DNA from: Bacteroidota bacterium
GTDB lineage: Bacteria > Bacteroidota > Bacteroidia > Flavobacteriales > Flavobacteriaceae
DNA: 5,460 nt
Assembly (NCBI GenBank): GCA_023437485.1
Contig: JAEZGB010000188.1
Span: forward strand, 1-5,460
Direction of reading: 5' to 3'
Position numbers and translations under genes: made by a program. The notes under the pieces are model-generated. The model saw only the letters and a program-made list of their open reading frames with translations. It was not told where the DNA came from and did not search any database. Positions 1-5,460 of the stretch are shown here, one piece after another. Position 1 is the stretch's first letter, and every line of letters starts with the position of its first letter.

Positions 1-485
1 ACATTGCGGTCAACGCGCAACTCCGGTTGCTGGTTTAGCATGATGTCCGGGTTATCGATGCCGCTGCCGCTATAAACCTCCGTCCTGCGATGTGCCGAGA
101 ATTTGGGCACTGATTTTACACTGTCAATCTTTTTTTCAAAGAGCGATGAGGTTATCTTATAATCCTCGGATGTGATGCTGTTCGAGTAAACGATCATCTC
201 GTTTGTCGACGCGTTCTTTTGAATATAAAAAAACTCCAGCAGGTCGCTTTTCTTGGGTACCGCGCCAATACTGTCCTTCAGCATTTCATACTGGTCCAGG
301 AAACTGTACACTTCCTGTTTTTGCATTTTCTCAGCCACATTTCCAATTACCTGGGTCACATGGAACTTGAACTGCTCTTCATTATTTTTAAAGGACGAAT
401 TGAACCAGTAAACCTGAACAAGAATAATTCCTATTAAAGAAAGGCTCATCAGTAATACCAACAAGCGGAAAAACAACCTATTCAT
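1..485 (-). CDS. Sensor histidine kinase, N-terminal part (runs off window)
   Basis: Translating the minus strand from the ATG at 485 gives 161 uninterrupted codons that continue past position 1, so only the N-terminus is present. It opens with MNRLFFRLLVLLMSLSLIGI and has one transmembrane helix at about residues 6-27. A charged stretch follows (NNEEQFKFHVTQVIGNVAEK, about 34-53) and then an extracytoplasmic region with no recognisable fold. I recognise this N-terminus from flavobacterial two-component sensor kinases of the RprX-like type. In those proteins a second membrane helix, the His-phosphoacceptor domain and the ATPase domain come later, here outside the window. The kinase assignment therefore rests on family resemblance, since no H-box or ATP-binding motif is visible. 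A response regulator gene would be expected nearby. The gene lies 71 nt downstream of coaE and has its own candidate -7 box. The stimulus is unknown. Confidence 0.75.
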   Translation of the reverse strand, partial: MNRLFFRLLVLLMSLSLIGIILVQVYWFNSSFKNNEEQFKFHVTQVIGNVAEKMQKQEVYSFLDQYEMLKDSIGAVPKKSDLLEFFYIQKNASTNEMIVYSNSITSEDYKITSSLFEKKIDSVKSVPKFSAHRRTEVYSGSGIDNPDIMLNQQPELRVDRN

Positions 486-490
486 CTACA

Positions 491-498
491 CAAAATTA
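491..498 (-). promoter_or_regulatory. Candidate -7 promoter box of the histidine kinase gene
   Basis: The minus strand reads TAATTTTG here, an exact fit to the Bacteroidota TAnnTTTG -7 consensus. It ends 5 nt before the ATG at 485, so the transcript would be leaderless or nearly so. No TTTG lies at the usual 17-20 nt upstream, which weakens the call. A promoter of this kind may need an activator, or the kinase may simply be read through from coaE. Confidence 0.45.
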
Positions 499-504
499 TG
501 ATTT

Positions 505-542
505 TAACATTTGGGGTATTAATGCATTAACCAAACATTAAC
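505..542 (-). promoter_or_regulatory. Palindrome and phased direct repeats upstream of the kinase
   Basis: The coaE-kinase gap holds a perfect 12-bp palindrome, TTAATGCATTAA (519-530). It also has two copies of CATTAAC on the plus strand (525-531 and 536-542; GTTAATG on the minus strand) whose starts are 11 bp apart, about one helical turn. A related TTAACAT lies at 504-510. OmpR-family response regulators typically bind such phased direct repeats, so autoregulation is possible. That reading is inference: the DNA is AT-rich and short matches can arise by chance. Confidence 0.3.
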
Positions 543-556
543 AGCCAATGCGTATT

Positions 557-1138
557 TTATAAATTCTTCAGTTTTTTAAGAATTTTTGCGCATTGCCGGC
601 GTGTTTCTTCCAGATCGGTATTGCTGACGATGTAATCGCTCAACGCCTGCTTTCGGGCATCGTCCCATTGGTGCGCCATCCGTGCCTCTACCTGTTCGCG
701 GGAAACACCATCGCGTGCCATGACCCTTGAGATCCGGGTTTCTACGGGCGCAGTGACCAGGATAATTTTGTCGCAATCCAGATAGGTCCCCGATTCAAAA
801 AGAATGGCCGCTTCCCGGATGACAAACTTTTCCGAACCATGAAAAGTTTTCCAATTTTCAAAATCGAGCCGGACCGCCGGATGGATAATGGCGTTGAGCT
901 TGCCAAGTTTTTCAGGATTATTAAAGACCAGGGATGCAAGTAATTGGCGGTCAACCTTTCCCTCCACAAGAACCAGGCTTCCAAATGCAGCTTCCACCTG
1001 TTTGATGATTTCAGGCTGCTCAAGCACTTTTCGCCCCGCCTGGTCGGCATAATAAACGGCAATGCCCTCCTGCTCGAAAAACCTGGCGACAGTAGATTTT
1101 CCGCTTCCAATACCGCCTGTAAGCCCGATTATTTTCAT
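557..1138 (-). CDS. coaE: Dephospho-CoA kinase
   Basis: This cytosolic enzyme catalyses the last step of coenzyme A synthesis, phosphorylating the 3'-hydroxyl of the dephospho-CoA ribose with ATP. The 193-residue length is normal for the family. The P-loop GGIGSGKS spans residues 8-15, with K14 and S15 contacting phosphate. The conserved YYAD (29-32) follows, D32 being the expected catalytic acid. IIHPAVR (84-90) is the conserved substrate-binding stretch. RDGVSREQVEARMAHQW (142-158) is the lid region, and SDYIVSNTDLEE near the C-terminus matches the family's adenine-binding end. The segment EAAILFESG (109-117) replaces the more common VPLLFE, which I recall as usual in flavobacterial homologues. 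The ATG overlaps the stop codon of the upstream glycosyltransferase as ATGA, implying one operon and translational coupling. The leader before the ATG is A-rich and lacks a Shine-Dalgarno sequence. Confidence 0.96.
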   Translation of the reverse strand: MKIIGLTGGIGSGKSTVARFFEQEGIAVYYADQAGRKVLEQPEIIKQVEAAFGSLVLVEGKVDRQLLASLVFNNPEKLGKLNAIIHPAVRLDFENWKTFHGSEKFVIREAAILFESGTYLDCDKIILVTAPVETRISRVMARDGVSREQVEARMAHQWDDARKQALSDYIVSNTDLEETRRQCAKILKKLKNL

Positions 1139-2139
1139 TTTTGCGATTTTTTAAAAAACAGTTCCGGAAAAACTTTGCGGGGTTCGCGTTTCTGGAGGCC
1201 TATCTTAACAAAAGATTCCAGATAACCCACCCCGTAGCCATAGAATTGATTCCACACCGCCAAAACCGACAACGCTCCTATCCCGATGCTTTTGGTGCGC
1301 ATTGATGCCAACAGGAAAACCAGCGAGAAATAAAGAATGTAGCCGGCAACAAAAACGTAGATCCCGCTAACCGCCAGCAAAACTGCAATCGGGATACCCA
1401 TAATAAAAACCGACGGGAACAGGTAACTCCATTTTCGGAACTGCGGATGCCAGGCGTCCAGAATAGGTCTGGCTTTTCCGAATTTGCGTACCTGCAGGGC
1501 AAATTTTTCCCAGTCGATGCGACGTTTGTGGTAAACCAACGCACCGGGCAACAACCTTGATTTAAATCCCAATTTCCAAAGCCTGATGGCCAGGTCGGGA
1601 TCTTCGCCGGGATGGATATCGCCAAATCCGCCCGAAGCCTCGAATGCCTTGCGGGAAATTCCCATATTGAAACTGCGCGGCTGGAACCGGTCAAGTTGCT
1701 CTGAACCGCCCCGAATGCCTCCGGTTGTCAGGAACGAGGTCATCGCAAAGTTTATTGCCTTCTGGATATCGGAAAAGGAATCGAGCGCGCCATCGGGCCC
1801 GCCAAAAAAATCAACCGGGGAATGCGTTAATTCGTCCTCCACGGTTTTTAGATAATTGGGCGGAAGGATGCAATCGGAATCGAAAATCAAAAAATATTCC
1901 CCCAAAGCCATTCGCATTCCAACATTGCGCGAATCACCCGGCCCGCTGTTTTCCTTATACAGATACCGGATGTTAAGGCCACTGAATTGGCTCACCACGT
2001 CCTCGCACCTTATTGTCGAACCGTCTTCGATTACGATTACTTCAAATTGTGGCGGATCTGCTTGTTGGGAAAGGCTATCCAGCAGTTCCCGGATTTCCTG
2101 AGGCCGGTTATAGACAGGGACAATTACGGAATATTTCAT
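1135..2139 (-). CDS. Family 2 glycosyltransferase with C-terminal membrane anchor
   Basis: This 334-residue protein has a GT-A fold of glycosyltransferase family 2 and should move a sugar from a nucleotide-sugar donor to an acceptor at the inner face of the cytoplasmic membrane. The N-terminus SVIVPVYNRP (4-13) and VIVIEDGST (34-42) form the nucleotide-binding half. SGPGDSRNVGM (65-75) is typical of the family. DSD (87-89) is the metal-binding DxD motif. GED (178-180) contains the probable catalytic acid, and YHKRR (203-207) matches the basic motif usually found after it. About three hydrophobic segments (roughly 240-258, 260-279 and 286-306) anchor the C-terminus, and a basic tail follows. 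Donor and acceptor cannot be read from the sequence; a role in surface polysaccharide, glycolipid or protein glycosylation is possible. The start is set by the ATG just after a strong promoter, and the stop overlaps coaE by 4 nt. Confidence 0.92.
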   Translation of the reverse strand: MKYSVIVPVYNRPQEIRELLDSLSQQADPPQFEVIVIEDGSTIRCEDVVSQFSGLNIRYLYKENSGPGDSRNVGMRMALGEYFLIFDSDCILPPNYLKTVEDELTHSPVDFFGGPDGALDSFSDIQKAINFAMTSFLTTGGIRGGSEQLDRFQPRSFNMGISRKAFEASGGFGDIHPGEDPDLAIRLWKLGFKSRLLPGALVYHKRRIDWEKFALQVRKFGKARPILDAWHPQFRKWSYLFPSVFIMGIPIAVLLAVSGIYVFVAGYILYFSLVFLLASMRTKSIGIGALSVLAVWNQFYGYGVGYLESFVKIGLQKREPRKVFPELFFKKSQK

Positions 2140-2143
2140 TGAT

Positions 2144-2173
2144 CAAAGATAGCTTAAATAAAAACCGTTCAAA
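2144..2173 (-). promoter_or_regulatory. Promoter of the glycosyltransferase-coaE operon
   Basis: On the minus strand, TTTG (2173-2170) is followed after 18 nt by TATCTTTG (2151-2144). Both boxes and the spacing match the Bacteroidota housekeeping promoter exactly (TTTG, 17-20 nt, TAnnTTTG). The -7 box ends only 4 nt before the ATG at 2139, so transcription should begin at or next to the start codon, giving a leaderless or nearly leaderless mRNA. Confidence 0.75.
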
Positions 2174-2189
2174 TACGTCGGGGATGTAT

Positions 2190-2217
2190 AAAAAAACCGC
2201 CCTTGCGAGGCGGTTTT
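2190..2217 (-). terminator. Rho-independent terminator of the T9SS cargo gene
   Basis: A 9-bp perfect stem pairs AAAACCGCC (2193-2201) with GGCGGTTTT (2209-2217) around a 7-nt loop. Read on the minus strand, the stem is followed by a run of seven T (2196-2190, partly shared with the stem). It lies 19 nt past the stop codon at 2237. The plus-strand side has only four T, so it mainly serves minus-strand transcription. Confidence 0.88.
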
Positions 2218-2236
2218 CAGTAAAATTCAGAGAGGA

Positions 2237-4528
2237 TTACTCCTTGATGATCTTGATTGTTTTTTCGGCATTGCCTGAAAATACCCTGACCATGTATGCA
2301 CCCCTTGGCAAAGCGCTCAGGTCAAGTTGACCCTCGGTTGAGCCAATGTTGGCCTGCATTACACGTTGTCCCATCAGGTTGAATACCTGGGCCGAAGCCA
2401 ATTCATTGGTCGCAGAAAGGTTCAGGATTTCTTTAACCGGGTTCGGGTAGTAGGCAAACGCCCCCCCTGCGAAGGCAGCGGTGGTCAAGGATGCGTCATA
2501 CGCCGAAATTTGGAAGTTGCCTTCGGTACTGTCAGAGAATTCGAAGCTGTAATTCCAAACACTTACATAAAGTACTTCGCCCGGGGTACGGCCCGACAGG
2601 CTGACCAGCGAAAACAATTCGTCGCCTCCATCGTCATTGCACGCAATTTGGGTCAATGAACCGCACTCACCTGAATATACTGCCATCACACTGTCAAAAA
2701 ACGATGATCCGCCAAGTGAATTGGTTTCAAGGGTGATGCTTCCTGATTCAGGAACGACAACGCTGTACCAAACATTCGAGGCCACATTACTTTGGCATGT
2801 AGGCAGGGTATTTCCTGTTGTCGCACCAAGGTTGGTCGTGGCCAGGGCTCCGGCTGCAAAGTCAGCACCGGGGGTCAGGACAATCGCACCATCGCACTCG
2901 TCATTCTCAGGTGCGGGAGCAGGAAGTACGGTCAGGACACCACTGTTATAGGTAGTGCCATCCCAGAAATTGCCGTTTGTACCGTCGGTTCCGCCGTATA
3001 CAAAACCACCATCGTTAAGCCTGAAGCGAGTCGCAAAATAATAGGTACCCGGATCAAGGTTCTGGCCAATTGTTGCCATGTACTCATCGTTATTGGAAAC
3101 TGACGCGAATTCATTCCACACGCCTTGAGTCCAGGCATCGGGCGTCCATGTTGACGGATCGGTATTGTCGGCGCTGACGCCAACCCACATTTGGATTCCT
3201 TCGGCCTGGCCGGTAAGCCCTGGCTCCACATCGGTCAGCCCGCCTTCGTACACCTGGCCGTAAACCGTAACTGAACCACCCTCGGTGATGGTTTCGGCGG
3301 CCGGGTATTGCAGGTTCACGTAGTCAGGGGTTTCATCTGATACAACGCCACAGATAACGCTGCGCACCCTGAACTCAGTTTCATGCTCGCATTGGTCGTT
3401 ATTATGACTGAAGAATCGAACCTGACCGGTCAGGGTAGAAACCCACGTAAGCGGCGAATCTCCCGCTCCGTAGCTGGTATTGCCCTCGAGCGGGGCAATT
3501 GTCACAAAGTCAGTGGTGCCGCTTATAAATGTGTAAGTTTCACCCTCTACCACGTTCACAACCGAATATTCGCCGCTGTAGGCGATATCGGTAATTTCAT
3601 TGATGGTCACTCCATCACAGGTTTCGGGCGTATAGCCTTCTTCCCCAAAAGGATACTGTCCGTTTGGCGCGCTAAGGCAGTACCCCGGCGCTGATTCGGT
3701 AGTAAAGCTCCAAACCGGGCAGCCGGTAGCCTCGCCGCCGGCATTGGCTGGAACCGCGCTCCAATAAAATGTGGTTTCATAATCCTCGAGCAGGAATGTC
3801 ACCGATGTTTCTTCCCAGGTGCCCAGCAGTTGCAAATTATCGGGATCTACACCCGCGTAAATATTGTAAATGGTAGCCGGATCACCGGTTGTTGGCGCAT
3901 CCCATGAAAAAGTATACTCGCCCACCGGAATATTGGTTGCGGCATCAACCGGGACAGGGTTTGAAGCACATCCGGGAACCTCGACAACCCCGGTCATTGA
4001 CACATCATCGACATACCAGTCATCACCGTTGTCGTTGGTGTTCACGAAAGCAACATAAATTTGTTGCCCGATGTACGCGCTCATGTCAATCATTTTGGGC
4101 CCAAAAGTCATTGGAACATCAGCCTCAGATTGCACCAATACATCGGTGAATGAAGCAATATCGGTTTGCGAAGTGGTTGAAACCTTGATTGCATAGGTAT
4201 TGCTGTATTCAAAGGTATACGTCTGCCGCTGATAAAACAACAGGCTTGGTGCTTCGGCGGTTACGGTGAACTGCGGTGTTACCAGCCAGTCCTCCTTTGG
4301 CGTTCCCGGCGCAGTGGAGTCCCATCGCACGAATGCCGAGGCTTGACCAGTGTTGGAATCCCCGGTAGACCTCTGCCAGTTTTGGGCAGTGCCTGCCCCG
4401 TTGGTTCCTATGAAGGTAGTCCATCCAGAGGGCGGAAACTCCGTGCCCTCAAATCCTTCGGGGAATTGCGCGTAGCCTTTTGTGATAAAAAGAGTCAAAC
4501 ACGCAACCAGAATTGTAATTTTCTTCAT
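2237..4528 (-). CDS. Secreted multidomain T9SS cargo protein (type A sorting domain)
   Basis: The 763-residue protein begins with a Sec signal peptide (1-20, cleavage likely after GYA). Residues about 22-180 resemble the choice-of-anchor J / cleaved-adhesin jelly-roll module (FPEGFEG, DDWYVDDVSMTG). Residues 187-277 look like a fibronectin-III-type sandwich ending in VWSFTT. Residues 283-393 are a Cys-containing beta module found in flavobacterial adhesins. Residues 402-535 form another beta module (YVNLQYP to SGVLTV) that I know only by resemblance. Residues 541-680 resemble a pre-peptidase C-terminal-type domain (NDECDGAIVL, NVWYSVVVP, CNDDGG). Residues 691-763 are the T9SS type A sorting domain, with YPNP at 694-697, FNLMGQRV and LPRGAYMVRV. 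T9SS would carry it across the outer membrane and attach or release it. I see no catalytic domain, so adhesion, ligand binding or scaffolding is more likely than hydrolysis; the ligand is unknown. It has its own promoter and terminator. Confidence 0.9.
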   Translation of the reverse strand: MKKITILVACLTLFITKGYAQFPEGFEGTEFPPSGWTTFIGTNGAGTAQNWQRSTGDSNTGQASAFVRWDSTAPGTPKEDWLVTPQFTVTAEAPSLLFYQRQTYTFEYSNTYAIKVSTTSQTDIASFTDVLVQSEADVPMTFGPKMIDMSAYIGQQIYVAFVNTNDNGDDWYVDDVSMTGVVEVPGCASNPVPVDAATNIPVGEYTFSWDAPTTGDPATIYNIYAGVDPDNLQLLGTWEETSVTFLLEDYETTFYWSAVPANAGGEATGCPVWSFTTESAPGYCLSAPNGQYPFGEEGYTPETCDGVTINEITDIAYSGEYSVVNVVEGETYTFISGTTDFVTIAPLEGNTSYGAGDSPLTWVSTLTGQVRFFSHNNDQCEHETEFRVRSVICGVVSDETPDYVNLQYPAAETITEGGSVTVYGQVYEGGLTDVEPGLTGQAEGIQMWVGVSADNTDPSTWTPDAWTQGVWNEFASVSNNDEYMATIGQNLDPGTYYFATRFRLNDGGFVYGGTDGTNGNFWDGTTYNSGVLTVLPAPAPENDECDGAIVLTPGADFAAGALATTNLGATTGNTLPTCQSNVASNVWYSVVVPESGSITLETNSLGGSSFFDSVMAVYSGECGSLTQIACNDDGGDELFSLVSLSGRTPGEVLYVSVWNYSFEFSDSTEGNFQISAYDASLTTAAFAGGAFAYYPNPVKEILNLSATNELASAQVFNLMGQRVMQANIGSTEGQLDLSALPRGAYMVRVFSGNAEKTIKIIKE

Positions 4529-4555
4529 GAATTTGAATTTTTTGGTTTCAGTCGC

Positions 4556-4585
4556 TAAATATACGCAAAAAAAAAGCCCGCCAAA
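4556..4585 (-). promoter_or_regulatory. Promoter of the T9SS cargo gene
   Basis: Minus-strand TTTG (4585-4582) lies 18 nt before TATATTTA (4563-4556). This matches the Bacteroidota promoter with one change, A for G at the last -7 position. The -7 box ends 27 nt before the ATG at 4528, so the leader would be about 20 nt. That leader is A-rich with no Shine-Dalgarno sequence. The -33 box lies in the loop of the upstream terminator. Confidence 0.6.
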
Positions 4586-4594
4586 ATAGCGGGC
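4567..4594 (-). terminator. Rho-independent terminator of fabI
   Basis: GCCCGC (4576-4581) pairs with GCGGGC (4589-4594) around a 7-nt loop. Read on the minus strand, nine T follow (4575-4567). It starts 17 nt beyond the fabI stop. The plus-strand side has A instead of T, so it is directional and should end fabI as its own transcript before the T9SS cargo gene. Confidence 0.88.
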
Positions 4595-4611
4595 AAAAAC
4601 CGTATAGCTGA

Positions 4612-5421
4612 TTATTTCATAAAGGCTTCCATGACCTGCTGACTTACTCCCATATTGGAAAATCCGCCGTCATTATACAAATTTTGGAGCGTTACCCGTT
4701 TGGTAAGGTCTGAGAACATTGCGACGGTATAGTTGGCGCAATCCATTGCCGTAGCATTGCCCAGTGGCGACATATTGTCGGCATAGGAGATAAAACCGTC
4801 AAAGCCCTTCACGCCCTGTCCGGCCGTGGTTGGAGTCGGCGATTGTGAAATTGTATTCACGCGGACTTTCTTGTCTTTGCCAAAAAAATAACCAAAACTT
4901 CTGGCAATTGATTCCAGATAAGCCTTGTTGTCGGCCATATCATTATAGTCCGGGAAGACACGCTGTGCCGCCATATAGGTAAGTGCCACAATGCTTCCCC
5001 ACTCATTCATGGCGTCTTTTTGATAGAGCACTTGCATGACCTTGTGGAATGAAACGGCCGAAACGTCCCAACCTTTGTGGGTGTATTCATAATTCTGGTT
5101 GGTGTAGTGGTTGCCTTTGCGCACGTTCACCGACATCCCGATGGAATGTAAAACAAAGTCAAGCTTCCCTCCCAGGACCTCCATGGACTCGGTGACCAGT
5201 TTTTCAAGGTCCTGAACTGATGTGGCGTCGGCAGGGATAATTTTGGAACCGGTTTTCTCGGCAAGCTGGTTGATGGTTCCCATCCGCATGGCAATGGGCG
5301 CGTTGGTAAGGACAAAGGTGCCGCCTTCTTCATGGACGCGCTCGGCGGTTTTCCAGGCAATTGAATTTTCGTCCAGGGCGCCAAATATAATGCCCCTTTT
5401 CCCTTTGAGTAGATTGTACAT
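4612..5421 (-). CDS. fabI: Enoyl-[acyl-carrier-protein] reductase (NADH), Bacteroidota type
   Basis: FabI catalyses the last reduction of each fatty-acid elongation cycle, turning trans-2-enoyl-ACP into acyl-ACP with NAD(P)H in the cytosol. The protein is a 269-residue short-chain dehydrogenase. GALDENSIAWK (14-24) is the variant cofactor motif, matching GxxxxxSxA of FabI. D66-A67 lies in the adenine-binding area, and LHSIGMS (91-97) matches the HSIG segment. The signature YxxMxxxK is Y159-M162-K166, equivalent to Y156-M159-K163 of E. coli, with Y149 equivalent to Y146. ISQSPTPTTAGQGVKGF (191-207) covers the substrate-loop start. I chose the ATG at 5421 because the protein then begins MYNLLKGKRG, as in flavobacterial homologues. 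The longer frame opens with a TTG at 5448 that lies inside the -7 promoter box. It appears to be a single-gene unit ending at the hairpin 17 nt downstream; what lies upstream is outside the window. Confidence 0.96.
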   Translation of the reverse strand: MYNLLKGKRGIIFGALDENSIAWKTAERVHEEGGTFVLTNAPIAMRMGTINQLAEKTGSKIIPADATSVQDLEKLVTESMEVLGGKLDFVLHSIGMSVNVRKGNHYTNQNYEYTHKGWDVSAVSFHKVMQVLYQKDAMNEWGSIVALTYMAAQRVFPDYNDMADNKAYLESIARSFGYFFGKDKKVRVNTISQSPTPTTAGQGVKGFDGFISYADNMSPLGNATAMDCANYTVAMFSDLTKRVTLQNLYNDGGFSNMGVSQQVMEAFMK

Positions 5422-5445
5422 ATTATTGATGTTGATTAGCCTGGA

Positions 5446-5453
5446 CAAATATA
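5446..5453 (-). promoter_or_regulatory. -7 promoter box of fabI
   Basis: The minus strand reads TATATTTG, an exact TAnnTTTG match ending 24 nt before the fabI ATG. The -33 box would fall beyond the window edge, so only half of the promoter can be checked. Its overlap with the TTG at 5448 argues against that codon as the fabI start. Confidence 0.6.
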
Positions 5454-5460
5454 GCTGATT

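Noticed and set aside
219..437. Plus-strand open frame of 72 codons within the kinase gene
   Set aside because: It is antisense to the kinase N-terminus, resembles no protein I recognise, and has no promoter box or plausible leader.
1725..2330. Series of plus-strand frames across the glycosyltransferase start and the intergenic terminator
   Set aside because: They run through the promoter and terminator hairpin and antisense to a clear glycosyltransferase. None encodes a recognisable domain.
3870..4149. Plus-strand open frames opposite the T9SS cargo gene
   Set aside because: These are overlapping shadows of a strong minus-strand coding frame, with low-complexity or unrecognisable products.
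4499..4528. Possible lipoprotein signal (LVAC, Cys10) in the T9SS cargo protein
   Set aside because: Cys10 sits in the middle of the hydrophobic core, leaving too short a signal. A normal Sec cleavage site after GYA at residue 20 fits better with the T9SS sorting domain.
4603..4613. TATAGCTGATT repeated at 5450-5460, flanking fabI like a target-site duplication
   Set aside because: A few exact 11-bp matches are expected by chance in a window of this size, and fabI is a core gene with no mobile element nearby. The second copy touches the window edge, so any longer match cannot be judged.
5422..5448. Nine-residue N-terminal extension of FabI from the TTG at 5448
   Set aside because: The TTG lies inside the TATATTTG promoter box, and flavobacterial FabI proteins begin close to YNLLKGKRG, which matches the ATG at 5421.

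Overview
The window looks like chromosomal DNA from a member of the Bacteroidota, most likely class Flavobacteriia. Three things support this. There is a secreted protein with a type IX secretion (T9SS) C-terminal sorting domain. The FabI, CoaE and histidine-kinase N-terminus have sequence signatures I recognise from Flavobacteriia. Upstream of four genes there are TAnnTTTG-type -7 promoter boxes, two of them with a TTTG -33 box 18 nt further upstream. Starts lack Shine-Dalgarno sequences and several have A-rich leaders. Every gene lies on the minus strand.

Layout, in transcription order from right to left. (1) fabI, enoyl-ACP reductase (5421-4612), has a -7 box at 5453-5446 and ends at a strong hairpin terminator (4594-4567). 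(2) A 763-residue T9SS cargo protein (4528-2237) is built from binding or display modules, with no catalytic domain that I can see. It has its own promoter, whose -33 box falls in the loop of the fabI terminator, and its own terminator (2217-2190). (3) A membrane-anchored family-2 glycosyltransferase (2139-1135) has a very well matched promoter (2173-2144) that ends only 4 nt before the ATG. (4) coaE, dephospho-CoA kinase (1138-557), overlaps the glycosyltransferase stop by ATGA and is almost certainly co-transcribed with it. (5) The N-terminal third or so of a sensor histidine kinase (485 to the window edge) sits behind a 71-nt gap. That gap holds a -7 box, a 12-bp palindrome and a pair of direct repeats.

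The genes cover lipid synthesis (fabI), cofactor synthesis (coaE), envelope glycan synthesis (glycosyltransferase), surface display or secretion (T9SS cargo) and envelope sensing (histidine kinase). I see no evidence that they form one pathway; most look like ordinary chromosomal neighbours in separate transcription units. There are no RNA genes, insertion sequences, CRISPR arrays or phage genes. I do not see a new biological system here. The points most worth a second look are the compact regulatory DNA (a promoter nested in a terminator, near-leaderless starts, phased repeats before the kinase) and the modular non-catalytic T9SS protein.
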